A stretch of DNA of 64,000 nt from assembly GCF_012396125.1 (NCBI RefSeq), contig NZ_JAAXOX010000013.1:52027-116026 (forward strand), written 5' to 3'. Shown here in pieces: positions 56,139 through 64,000 of this stretch. The position numbers and the translations under genes are program-made. The DNA comes from Cellulomonas denverensis. Its GTDB lineage: Bacteria; Actinomycetota; Actinomycetes; Actinomycetales; Cellulomonadaceae. The first letter of the stretch is position 1; each line of letters starts with the position of its first letter. The notes below the pieces were generated by a model. That model was not told the DNA's origin. It searched no databases and was given only the letters and a program-made list of their open reading frames with translations.

Positions 56139-57071
56139 TCAGCCCTCCGAGCGCACGCCCGCGGGCGTCCCACCGGCGACCTCGCCACCGGCGGACTTCA
56201 CGGCGTGGCCCCCGAACTGCTGGCGCAGCGCGGCGACGGCCTTCATGGCGGGGGAGGTGTCCTGGCGGGACTGGAACCGGGCGAACAGCGCCGCGGTGAT
56301 CACCGGCAGCGGCACGGCGGCGTCGATCGCCTCGTCCACGGTCCAGCGGCCCTCGCCGGAGTCGGCGACCCAGCCCTCGATCTCGTGGAAGTCCTGGTCC
56401 TCCTCCAGCGCCTTGACCAGCAGTTCCAGCAGCCAGGACCGGACCACGGTGCCGCGCTGCCAGGCCTTCACGGTGCCGGCGACGTCCTCGACGATGTCCT
56501 TGGCCTCGAGCAGCTCGTAGCCCTCGGCGTAGGCCTGCATCAGGCCGTACTCGATGCCGTTGTGCACCATCTTCGCGTAGTGCCCGGCGCCGACCTTCCC
56601 GGCGTGCACGAAGCCCTCGTCCCGGGGGCCCTCCGGCCGCAGCGCGTCGAAGACCGGCATCGCCCGCTCGACGTCCGCGGCGTCGCCGCCGACCATCAGG
56701 CCGTAGCCGTTCTCCAGGCCCCAGACGCCACCGGAGACGCCGACGTCCAGGTAGTGCACGTCCTTGGCGGCCAGCGAGTCGGCGTGGGTGCGGTCGTCGC
56801 CGTAATACGAGTTCCCGCCGTCGATCACCAGGTCACCGGCCGAGAGCAGACCGGAGAGCTCCTCGATCACCGCGTGGGTGACCGCGCCGGCCGGGACCAT
56901 CACCCAGATGATCCGCTCACCGGCGGGCAGCGACTGCACCAGCTCGGTCAGGGAGGCGACGTCGGACACCTCGGGGTTCCGGTCGTAGCCGGTGACCTCG
57001 ATGTCCGCGCGGCGCAGGCGCTCCCGCATGTTCGCGCCCATCCTGCCCAGTCCCACCAAGCCGATCCGCAT
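56139..57071 (-). CDS. gnd: 6-phosphogluconate dehydrogenase, decarboxylating (short NAD type)
   Basis: 310 residues, shorter than the 470-residue NADP form, so of the GndA/YqeC-like class. Rossmann GLVGLGRMGANM at the start, catalytic VSGGVWG and KMVHNGIEYG. ATG at 57071 with GGTGGAG. Its place between dnaN and recF is standard in actinobacteria. Confidence 0.95.
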   Translation of the reverse strand: MRIGLVGLGRMGANMRERLRRADIEVTGYDRNPEVSDVASLTELVQSLPAGERIIWVMVPAGAVTHAVIEELSGLLSAGDLVIDGGNSYYGDDRTHADSLAAKDVHYLDVGVSGGVWGLENGYGLMVGGDAADVERAMPVFDALRPEGPRDEGFVHAGKVGAGHYAKMVHNGIEYGLMQAYAEGYELLEAKDIVEDVAGTVKAWQRGTVVRSWLLELLVKALEEDQDFHEIEGWVADSGEGRWTVDEAIDAAVPLPVITAALFARFQSRQDTSPAMKAVAALRQQFGGHAVKSAGGEVAGGTPAGVRSEG

Positions 57072-57191
57072 GTCTCCACCTTTCTCGCCCGACAGCGCAC
57101 GGGCCGACCCCGTGGTGACACCGCCGGTCGCCATTGTCCTGCGGGCGGACCGGGGATGACGACCGGAACGGCCGTCTGACCGGTCACACCG

Positions 57192-58322
57192 TCAGGAGGC
57201 GAACCGGATCGGCACCAGCAGGTACCGGTACTCCTTCAGGTCCTCGCCCTCCAGCGACTCCTGGCCGGTGAACTCCACCGGCTTGTTCGGGTGGGTGAAG
57301 GCCAGCCGGACGAACGGGGTGTTCAGCGCGCCGAGCCCGTCCAGCAGGAACTGCGGGTTGAAGGCCACCGCGATGTCGTCGCCGACCAGGGTGGCCTCCA
57401 GCGCCTCGGAGGCCTGGGCGTCGTCACCCTGACCGGCGTCCAGCACCACCTGACCCTCGGAGAAGGTCAGCCGGATCGGGGTGTTCCGCTCGGCGACCAG
57501 GGCGACGCGCTTGGCGGCATCGGTCAGCAGCTGGGTGTTGACCACGGCGTGGATCGGCGACTCGTCCGGGAACAGCCGGCGCACCGGCGGGTAGTCGCCG
57601 TCGACCAGCAGGGACGTGGTGTGCCGGCCGCCGGCCTCGAAGCCGATCAGGTCCACGCCCTGACCGGTGGCCAGGCCGACGTTCACCGAGCCGGAGGCGC
57701 CGAGCGACTTCGCGGCGTCGTTCAGCGTGCGGGCCCGGACCAGCGCGACCTCGGAGATCGACGGGTCGGCGGGCTTCCAGACCAGCTCGCGCAGCGCGAG
57801 GCGGTAGCGGTCGGTCGCCAGCAGGGTGACCTTCTCGCCCTCGATCTCGACCCGCACGCCGGTGAGCAGCGGCAGGGTGTCGTCGCGGCTGGCGGCCACG
57901 GTGACCTGGGCGACCGCCTTGGTCAGCTCGTCGCCGTCGACGGTGCCGGACAGCCCGGGCATCGCCGGCAGCTGCGGGTAGTCCTCCACCGGCATGGTGA
58001 GCAGGGTGAAGCGGCTGGCGCCACAGGTGACCGAGACCTTGGTGCCGTCCAGCACGACGTCGACCGGCTTGGCGGGCAGGGCGCGGGAGATCTCGGCGAG
58101 CAGGCGGCCGGAGACCAGGACGCTGCCGGGTTCGGTCACCTCGGCCGGGATCTCGGAGCGCGCGGAGACCTCGTAGTCGAAGGAGGCCAGCCGGAGCACG
58201 CCGTCGGCCTCGGCCTCGATGCGGACCCCGGCCAGGACCGGCACCGGCGGGCGGGTGGGCAGGCTGCGAGCGATCCACGTGACGGCTTCAGCGAGGACGT
58301 CACGTTCGACGCGGAACTTCAT
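57192..58322 (-). CDS. dnaN: DNA polymerase III beta clamp
   Basis: 376 residues, three clamp domains, C-terminus YRYLLVPIRFAS. Family start MKFRVERDVLAEAV. Separated from dnaA by the oriC region. Confidence 0.98.
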   Translation of the reverse strand: MKFRVERDVLAEAVTWIARSLPTRPPVPVLAGVRIEAEADGVLRLASFDYEVSARSEIPAEVTEPGSVLVSGRLLAEISRALPAKPVDVVLDGTKVSVTCGASRFTLLTMPVEDYPQLPAMPGLSGTVDGDELTKAVAQVTVAASRDDTLPLLTGVRVEIEGEKVTLLATDRYRLALRELVWKPADPSISEVALVRARTLNDAAKSLGASGSVNVGLATGQGVDLIGFEAGGRHTTSLLVDGDYPPVRRLFPDESPIHAVVNTQLLTDAAKRVALVAERNTPIRLTFSEGQVVLDAGQGDDAQASEALEATLVGDDIAVAFNPQFLLDGLGALNTPFVRLAFTHPNKPVEFTGQESLEGEDLKEYRYLLVPIRFAS

Positions 58323-58846
58323 GCCCCACCCTCTCAGTCGTGGGATGCAGTGATCCCAGGCGTGTGATTCCTGGCCGAAGACTACGCGAGTGGTGCTGGC
58401 CGGGGTACCGGATCGAGGCCTGTGGACGAGGTCGGAGGCTCGATTTCCTTCGCCTGGCGGGATCGTGAGCCCGGTTCGGGTGACCGGATCGGCCCGGCAG
58501 GGCTTGGACGGTCTGTGGATCTTCTTCTAGAGGAATCTGTCGTCGTGGTCATCGCGTCTGTGGATCCTGTGGAGAACCGGTCTCGTCGCAGGTCAGGCCG
58601 GAGTTTCGGATGTGCGTCGAGGCTGGGGACGCTGTGGTGGACAACGCCGGGGCACGTGGACAGTGCGGGGAGCGCGAATCTCCGTCCACCGGAACGGCAG
58701 GATCCGTCCACACGAACGCTGGGGGTCATCCACCGGTATCCACAGCTTCGTCCACAGGTGTGGGCAATCGTCCCATCGCTCTTTCGGGCTGTGGTTGAGG
58801 GTGAGAGCAGGAAGGGCCGCCGACCGGGGTGGTCGACGGCCCTGGT
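58323..58846. other. oriC: Origin of replication region (oriC), dnaA-dnaN intergenic
   Basis: 524 non-coding bases rich in DnaA-box-like sites: TCTGTGGAT (58512), TCCGTCCACA (58703-58712), GTATCCACA (58736-58744), TCGTCCACA (58748-58756) and further GTGGAC/GTCCAC cores. An AT-richer patch (CTTCTTCTAGAGGAATCTG near 58521) may be the unwinding element. Confidence 0.8.
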
Positions 58847-60307
58847 TCAGGAGCGGGACTCCTGTTTGATCCGGTTGGTCAGCTCGGTGACCTGGTTGAA
58901 GATCGACCGGCGCTCGGCCATCAGCTCGCGGATCTTGCGGTTCGCGTGCATCACCGTGGTGTGGTCCCGGCCGCCGAATGCCTGCCCGATCTTCGGCAGC
59001 GACAGGTCGGTGAGCTCGCGGCACAGGTACATCGCGATCTGTCGCGCGGTCACCAGCACCCGGGATCGCGACGAGCCGCACAGGTCCTCGATGCTCAGCC
59101 CGAAGTAGGCGGCGGTCTGGCCGATCACGGCGGTGGCGGTGATGTCGGCCTGGTCGTCGTCGGTGATCAGGTCCTTGAGCACGATCTCGGCCAGCGACAT
59201 GTCGACCAGCTGGCGGTTGAGGTTCGCGAAGGCGGTCACCCGGATCAGGGCACCCTCCAGTTCGCGGATGTTGGTGGAGATCTTGGAGGCGATGTACTCC
59301 AGCACGTCGTCCGGCGCGGACAGATTGTCGTTGGCCGACTTCTTGCGCAGGATCGCGATCCGGGTCTCGAGGTCCGGCGGCTGCACGTCGGTGATCAGGC
59401 CCCACTCGAACCGCGACCGCATCCGGTCCTCGAAGCCGTTCAACTGCTTGGGCGGCAGGTCGGAGGTGATCACGACCTGCTTGTTCGCGTTGTGCAGCGT
59501 GTTGAAGGTGTGGAAGAACTCCTCCATCGTCTGTTCCTTGCCCTGCAGGAACTGGATGTCGTCGATCAGGAGCACGTCGACCTCGCGGTAGCGGCGCTGG
59601 AACGCACCGGCCTTGCCCTCGGAGATCGAGTTGATGAAGTCGTTGGTGAACTCCTCCGAGTTCACGTACCGGACCCGGATGGACGGGTACAGGTTCCGGG
59701 CGTAGTGCCCGATCGCGTGCAGCAGGTGGGTCTTGCCCAGCCCGGAGTCGCCGTAGATGAACAGCGGGTTGTACGCCTTCGCCGGCGCCTCGGCCACCGC
59801 GACCGCCGCGGCGTGCGCGAACCGGTTGGACGACCCGATCACGAACGTCTCGAACAGGTACTTGGGGTTCAGCCGGGCCGGCTCGGCACTGGGGGTGGGG
59901 CCGGCGGGCTGGCGGCGGTACGGCTGCTGGATCGTCTCGACCGGCTCCGGGTCCGGCTCGTGGGCCGGCGGCTCGGCGTCCTGCTCCGGTGCGGGGCCGG
60001 CTCCGGTGGACGAGGTGAGGTGGTCGCCCTTGCCGGTCTCCAGCGCCGGGTCGACCGTGATCGCGAACCGGCCCTCACGGCCCAGCGCGGCGCTCAGTGC
60101 CTCGGTGACCTCGGAGCGGACCCGGGTCTCCAGGTAGTCCTTGGTCAGATCGTTGCCGACCGCCAGGAGCATCGTGCCGTCCAGCAGACCCAGCGGAGTG
60201 GCCAGCCGCACGAACGCCAGCTGCCGGGGGGTGATGTCCGGGCTGACCTCGAGCTGGGCCACCGCGGTGGCCCACACCTGATGAAGCTGGTCGTCCTGGG
60301 ATGGCAC
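58847..60307 (-). CDS. dnaA: Chromosomal replication initiator DnaA
   Basis: 486 residues. N-terminal DnaB/DiaA contact domain, a variable Pro/Glu linker, AAA+ domain with Walker A GDSGLGKTH and Walker B VLLIDDIQFL, and C-terminal box-binding domain (GGRDHTTVMHANRKI). GTG at 60307 chosen; the frame is open far upstream but crosses the DnaA-box cluster. Confidence 0.98.
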   Translation of the reverse strand: MPSQDDQLHQVWATAVAQLEVSPDITPRQLAFVRLATPLGLLDGTMLLAVGNDLTKDYLETRVRSEVTEALSAALGREGRFAITVDPALETGKGDHLTSSTGAGPAPEQDAEPPAHEPDPEPVETIQQPYRRQPAGPTPSAEPARLNPKYLFETFVIGSSNRFAHAAAVAVAEAPAKAYNPLFIYGDSGLGKTHLLHAIGHYARNLYPSIRVRYVNSEEFTNDFINSISEGKAGAFQRRYREVDVLLIDDIQFLQGKEQTMEEFFHTFNTLHNANKQVVITSDLPPKQLNGFEDRMRSRFEWGLITDVQPPDLETRIAILRKKSANDNLSAPDDVLEYIASKISTNIRELEGALIRVTAFANLNRQLVDMSLAEIVLKDLITDDDQADITATAVIGQTAAYFGLSIEDLCGSSRSRVLVTARQIAMYLCRELTDLSLPKIGQAFGGRDHTTVMHANRKIRELMAERRSIFNQVTELTNRIKQESRS

Positions 60308-60606
60308 CTGAGTCCTCGCTGCTGTCGTGAATGCGGAGCGGATCCTGGCTGGCACCGCGCTGGTCGAGTGTCGCACGCCCGGACAGTGTCCACAGAGTTG
60401 TCCACACCTGTGTGTGACGGCCTTCACCGCTGGTTCCGCGCCGTCGTGGCCTCGGGATCCGGCGTTGTCCACAGGTCTGGATGACTCTGTCCACGGGTGG
60501 GGAGGATGCGTACTCGTGGTGTGAGAGGCGACGCTAGACCCGTCGACCGGCCGGGCGGAAGGGCCCCGGTCCCGCGTGATCGCGCGGCCTGCGCGGATAT
60601 CACGGT
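60308..60606. promoter_or_regulatory. dnaA upstream region with DnaA boxes
   Basis: Holds two perfect TTGTCCACA boxes (60398-60406, 60465-60473) plus GTGTCCACA (60386) and CTGTCCACG (60487). Suggests dnaA autoregulation or a second origin cluster. No gene. Confidence 0.75.
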
Positions 60607-60635
60607 TTGACCCTCGCGCGCGGAGGACGTAGCGT
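60607..60635 (+). promoter_or_regulatory. rpmH promoter
   Basis: TTGACC (60607-60612), 17-base spacer, TAGCGT (60630-60635): near-consensus sigma-70 promoter 140 bases before rpmH. Confidence 0.6.
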
Positions 60636-60774
60636 TGACCAGCCTTCTGATGGCTCCTGCTGGCGCGCCCATACGCCGGTGCATTCGCGTGACGCGGGGA
60701 CGGAGCAGTCGAGCACAGGCACCCGAACTTTGGCCGTGATCGCGGCCGATGCAGCGAAGTAACTGGAGACCATC

Positions 60775-60912
60775 GTGAGCAAGCGCACCTTCCAGCCGAA
60801 CAACCGGCGCCGGGCGAAGACCCACGGCTTCCGTCTGCGGATGCGCACCCGTGCGGGTCGCGCGATCCTCGCGGCGCGCCGCCGTAAGGGCCGCTCCGAG
60901 CTGTCGGCCTGA
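60775..60912 (+). CDS. rpmH: 50S ribosomal protein L34
   Basis: 45 residues, [19 protein letters not shown]…[11 protein letters not shown], typical L34. GTG start with CTGGAGA ribosome site; too short to stand out among open frames. Opens the rpmH-rnpA-yidD-yidC-jag operon. Confidence 0.97.
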   Translation: MSKRTFQPNNRRRAKTHGFRLRMRTRAGRAILAARRRKGRSELSA

Positions 60913-60924
60913 CACCACCTCGCG

Positions 60925-61287
60925 GTGCTGCCCGCCGAGCACCGGATGCGTGAGTCCGTCCGGTTCGAGCGGACGGTCCGCTCCGGTGCACGCGCCGGGC
61001 GGAACACGCTCGTGGTGCACCTCATGACGCGAACCGACCCCGGACCTGGTCCGGCGGTCGGTTTCGTCGTGTCCAAGGCCGTGGGCAACGCCGTGGTCCG
61101 CAACCGGGTCAAGCGCCGGCTGCGCGCGCTGATGGCCGGCCGGCTGGACGCGGTCGGGCCGGAGCAGGACCTGGTGGTCCGGGCTCTCGCACCCGCCGCC
61201 GCAGCCGGTTACGCCGACCTCGGCCGCGACCTGGACGGAGCGCTCCGCACCGCCCGCAAGCGGCTCGCCGAGCGGAGTGCGGCATGA
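60925..61287 (+). CDS. rnpA: Ribonuclease P protein component
   Basis: 120 residues, basic, with the RNA-binding signature [15 protein letters not shown] start 12 bases after rpmH. Confidence 0.95.
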   Translation: MLPAEHRMRESVRFERTVRSGARAGRNTLVVHLMTRTDPGPGPAVGFVVSKAVGNAVVRNRVKRRLRALMAGRLDAVGPEQDLVVRALAPAAAAGYADLGRDLDGALRTARKRLAERSAA

Positions 61288-61574
61288 GCGGCGTCCTGCG
61301 CGGTGTGCTCCGGGCTCCCCGGCGCCTGCTGGTCCTGCTGGTGCGCGGGTACCAGCGGTACATCTCCCCGATGACCCCGCCGACCTGCCGGTTCTACCCG
61401 TCCTGCTCGTCCTACGCGGTCACCGCGATCGAGCGGCACGGTGTGATCCGCGGCGGCGGGATGGCCGCCTGGCGGCTGCTGCGTTGCAACCCCTGGAACC
61501 CCGGCGGCGTCGACGACGTTCCACCTGTCGGTCACCGACGACACTCGCACGACGCGGCCGCGGCCGCGCACTGA
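61284..61574 (+). CDS. yidD: Membrane protein insertion efficiency factor YidD
   Basis: 96 residues; conserved [24 protein letters not shown] and [16 protein letters not shown] overlap with rnpA. Confidence 0.95.
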   Translation: MSGVLRGVLRAPRRLLVLLVRGYQRYISPMTPPTCRFYPSCSSYAVTAIERHGVIRGGGMAAWRLLRCNPWNPGGVDDVPPVGHRRHSHDAAAAAH

Positions 61575-61593
61575 TCCCTGGAGAAGCCCTGTC

Positions 61594-63012
61594 ATGAGCT
61601 GGTTCGACGGCCTGCTGTACCCGATCATGGTGGTGGTCGCCTGGATCATGTACGCCTTCCACAAGGCGCTCGAGTTCCTGGGCCTGGACCCGGCCGGTGG
61701 CGCGGCGTGGGGCCTGTCGATCGTCGGCCTCGTGATCGTGATGCGGATCATCCTGATCCCGCTGTTCTTCCGGCAGATCAAGGCACAGCGCGGGCTGCAG
61801 CTCGTGCAGCCGGAGATGCAGAAGATCCAGAAGAAGTACAAGGGGAAGACCGACCCCGCGTCCCGTGAGGCGATGAGCCGCGAGACGATGGAGCTGTACC
61901 GCAAGCACGGCACCAACCCGTTCGCGTCCTGCCTGCCGATCCTGGCGCAGTCCCCGATCTTCTTCGCCCTGTTCCGGGTGCTCAACTCGCTGCCGCAGAT
62001 CGCCGCCGGGACCTACGGCCGCGACGCCGTCGGCCCGCTCACCGCCGAGGTCGCCGGCCAGGCCGAGCAGGCCACCATCTTCGGTGCCCCGCTGTCCGGC
62101 ACGTTCATGCAGGCCGCGAACTTCGGCGACGGCTCGCAGGCGATGCACATCCGGATCGTCACCGTCATCCTGATCGTCGCGATGTCGGCCACCACCTTCA
62201 CCACCCAGCGCCAGCTGACCATGAAGAACATGCCGCCGGCCGCCCTCGAGGGCCCGATGGCGCAGCAGCAGAAGATGCTGATGTACGTCTTCCCGCTGAT
62301 CTTCGCCTTCTCCGGCGTGAACTTCCCGATCGGTGTGCTGATCTACTGGACCACCACCAACCTCTGGACGATGGGCCAGCAGTTCTACACGATCCGCCGG
62401 CTGCCGGCCCCCGGCTCGCAGGCCGAGCTCGCGCTCAAGGCCCGCAAGGCGAAGAAGGCCGCTGCCCGCGGCGAGGTGCTGACCGACGAGGGTGGGATCC
62501 CCGGGATCGAGGAGGCCCGCCCGGTCGGTGGCCAGCGTCAGCAGCCGGTCGGCAAGGCGCGCGCCAAGAAGAAGTCGCCCGGGGGTGTGCCCGAGCTGCC
62601 GCCGGTGAAGCCGACGATCGAGGCCGCCGACGGCGACGGGTCAGCCGCGGGCTCCGGGTCCGGCAAGGTTGGCGCGACGGGTTCCTCTGCCAAGGGCTCG
62701 TCCGCGAAGGGCTCGACCGCCAAGTCCGGGGCTGGGGCGGGGTCCGGCACCAAGTCCGGGTCCGCCGCGAAGTCCGGTGGCGGCAAGTCCGGTGCCGCGA
62801 AGTCCGGGTCTGCATCGGCGTCTGCCTCGAAGTCGGGTGGCGGCAAGTCCGGTGCCGCGACGGCGTCCGCCTCCGGCAAGGCTGCCGGTGCGACAGCCGG
62901 GGCCGCCCCGCAGGCGGAGCCCGAGTACGACGAGTTCGACCCCAACGCCGGCGGCGCCGCCGAGCCCGAGTCCGGCAAGGGCGGGTCCAGCAAGAAGCGC
63001 AAGGGGTCCTGA
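61594..63012 (+). CDS. yidC: Membrane protein insertase YidC
   Basis: 472 residues. Core five-helix insertase (LYPIMVVVAWIMYAFH…RIILIPLFFRQIKAQ…GTNPFASCLPILAQSPIFFALF…GVLIYWTTTNLWTMGQQ). The last ~140 residues are a low-complexity Gly/Ser/Ala/Lys tail with repeated KSGGGKSGAA units, longer than usual. Confidence 0.96.
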   Translation: MSWFDGLLYPIMVVVAWIMYAFHKALEFLGLDPAGGAAWGLSIVGLVIVMRIILIPLFFRQIKAQRGLQLVQPEMQKIQKKYKGKTDPASREAMSRETMELYRKHGTNPFASCLPILAQSPIFFALFRVLNSLPQIAAGTYGRDAVGPLTAEVAGQAEQATIFGAPLSGTFMQAANFGDGSQAMHIRIVTVILIVAMSATTFTTQRQLTMKNMPPAALEGPMAQQQKMLMYVFPLIFAFSGVNFPIGVLIYWTTTNLWTMGQQFYTIRRLPAPGSQAELALKARKAKKAAARGEVLTDEGGIPGIEEARPVGGQRQQPVGKARAKKKSPGGVPELPPVKPTIEAADGDGSAAGSGSGKVGATGSSAKGSSAKGSTAKSGAGAGSGTKSGSAAKSGGGKSGAAKSGSASASASKSGGGKSGAATASASGKAAGATAGAAPQAEPEYDEFDPNAGGAAEPESGKGGSSKKRKGS

Positions 63013-63101
63013 CCCCGACCGCCAGCACGCGCCGGGGGAGTGTTCCCCGCGTCGCCACGAACCTCCGCGCCGGTGGGGCGCGACACGACACAGGAGTTGA
63101 G

Positions 63102-63611
63102 ATGACCACACCGAGTGAGGCGCCCGACGTCAGCGCCGCCACCTCGCGCCTCGAGGAGGAGGGCGAGATCGCCGCCGACTACCTCGAGGAGCTGCTCGAC
63201 ATCGCGGACCTCGACGGCGACATCGACATCGACGTCGACAACGGCCGGGCCTCCGTGGAGATCGTCGCCGACGAGGGTGCGGAGCGTTCGCTGCGCCGAC
63301 TGGTCGGCAAGGACGGCGAGGTCCTCGACGCGCTCCAGGAGCTGACCCGCCTGACCGTCCAGGCGAAGACCGGCGACCGGTCGCGGCTCATGCTGGATGT
63401 CGCCGGCTACCGCGCCGAGCGCAAGACCGAGCTCGTCGCCCTCGCCGAGGCCGCCATCACCCGGGTGAAGGAGTCCGGCGCCGACGAGTCCCTCGAGCCG
63501 ATGAACCCGTTCGAGCGGAAGGTCGTGCACGACGCGGTCGCCGCCGCCGGGCTCACCTCCGACTCGGAGGGCGTCGAGCCGTCCCGGTATGTGGTGATCC
63601 GCGCCAAGTGA
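63102..63611 (+). CDS. jag: Jag/SpoIIIJ-associated KH-R3H RNA-binding protein
   Basis: 169 residues: acidic N-terminus, KH domain with GKDGEVLDALQ, and R3H motif (MNPFERKVVHDAVA). Conserved partner of yidC. ATG at 63102 after AGGAG. Confidence 0.93.
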   Translation: MTTPSEAPDVSAATSRLEEEGEIAADYLEELLDIADLDGDIDIDVDNGRASVEIVADEGAERSLRRLVGKDGEVLDALQELTRLTVQAKTGDRSRLMLDVAGYRAERKTELVALAEAAITRVKESGADESLEPMNPFERKVVHDAVAAAGLTSDSEGVEPSRYVVIRAK

Positions 63612-63648
63612 GCCGATCGCGGCGCCGGAAGGCGTTGCTGGGGGAGTG

Positions 63649-63684
63649 ACGAGAGGCCGTCCCGGGTTCGGGGCGGCCTCTCGT
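63649..63684 (+). terminator. Terminator of the rpmH-jag operon
   Basis: Stem ACGAGAGGCCG…CGGCCTCTCGT (63649-63684) 38 bases after the jag stop. Confidence 0.8.
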
Positions 63685-63873
63685 GTGTCCGAGGGAGCTC
63701 TGAGGATGCTTTCTCAGCAATTCGTCGCACCTGAGAGGACTGGCGGAATCGCGCCGCATATGGATCTGGTGCCATAGGGCTCGCGCGCCGCTGAGACGCC
63801 GGCCGGGGTGGTCGCTTCGCTCCGGAGTCGTGTCGGGGTGCTGCGTTCATGCCCGCCCGAGGTGTAGCACTGT

Positions 63874-64000
63874 CCGGGAGCCGGGAGCCGGGAGCCGGGA
63901 GCCGGGAGCCGGGAGCCGGGAGCCGGGAGCCGGGAGCCGGGAGCCGGGAGCCGGGAGCCGGGAGCCGGGAGCCGGGAGCCGGGAGCCGGGAGCCGGGAGC
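63874..64000. repeat. CCGGGAG heptamer tandem array, continues past window
   Basis: 127 bases made of 18 exact copies of the 7-bp unit CCGGGAG, running to the last base. Lies between jag and the expected rsmG. True length is not visible here. Confidence 0.9.

Noticed and set aside
60424..61112. Minus-strand frames opposite rpmH and rnpA
   Set aside because: Antisense to rpmH/rnpA and across DnaA boxes; no supporting features.
63874..64000. Possible CRISPR array
   Set aside because: Repeat unit is 7 bp with no spacers; a simple tandem repeat.

Overview
The window is high-GC DNA from an actinobacterium, most likely a plant-biomass-degrading member of the Micrococcales (Cellulomonadaceae or Promicromonosporaceae type). 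The reasons are very high GC with frequent GTG starts, the conserved actinobacterial origin block (yidC-yidD-rnpA-rpmH / dnaA-dnaN-gnd-recF-dciA-gyrB-gyrA-DUF3566-tRNA-Ile-DLW39-tRNA-Ala), the fhaA-fhaB-pstP-rodA-pbpA-pknA-pknB signalling block, crgA, and a glucuronoxylan utilisation locus. The genus assignment is inference.

Region 1 (1-15.5 kb) is a carbohydrate locus. Rightward uxaC and uxuB process glucuronate. A leftward operon holds two LplB/LplC-type permeases, a solute-binding lipoprotein, a GH39 xylosidase, a DUF624 protein and a GH42 galactosidase. Divergent from it run a LacI regulator, a serine hydrolase and a GH67 alpha-glucuronidase. Together they read as uptake of aldouronates and xylo-oligosaccharides, intracellular trimming, and entry of glucuronate into the hexuronate pathway. 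The lplB promoter has a clear palindromic operator just downstream of it.

Region 2 (15.5-28.2 kb) is surface and stress functions. Three tandem paralogues encode glycine-rich repeat surface proteins ending in LAxTG sortase signals. Each has its own terminator and the same three-site upstream motif array. Next come a CstR-like persulfide-sensing operon (repressor, 38-residue Cys-rich protein, CoA-disulfide reductase/rhodanese) with its operator, a thioester-domain LAxTG adhesin, and a NarL-type two-component system.

Region 3 (28.2-31.5 kb) is a compositionally different stretch with a few small membrane proteins of unknown function and no recognisable mobility genes; it ends at tRNA-Leu(CAG).

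Region 4 (31.8-48.6 kb) is the core cell-wall and signalling block. It holds FHA proteins, PP2C phosphatase, RodA, PBP, two Ser/Thr kinases, PabA/TrpG, a class E sortase that plausibly anchors the four LAxTG proteins of region 2, a DUF881 protein, CrgA, a rhomboid protease, a cyclophilin, DUF2200, a PLP lyase and tRNAs. A repeat-rich non-coding stretch follows crgA.

Region 5 (48.6-64 kb) is the replication origin block, with DnaA boxes on both sides of dnaA. The window ends in a 7-bp tandem repeat that runs past its edge.
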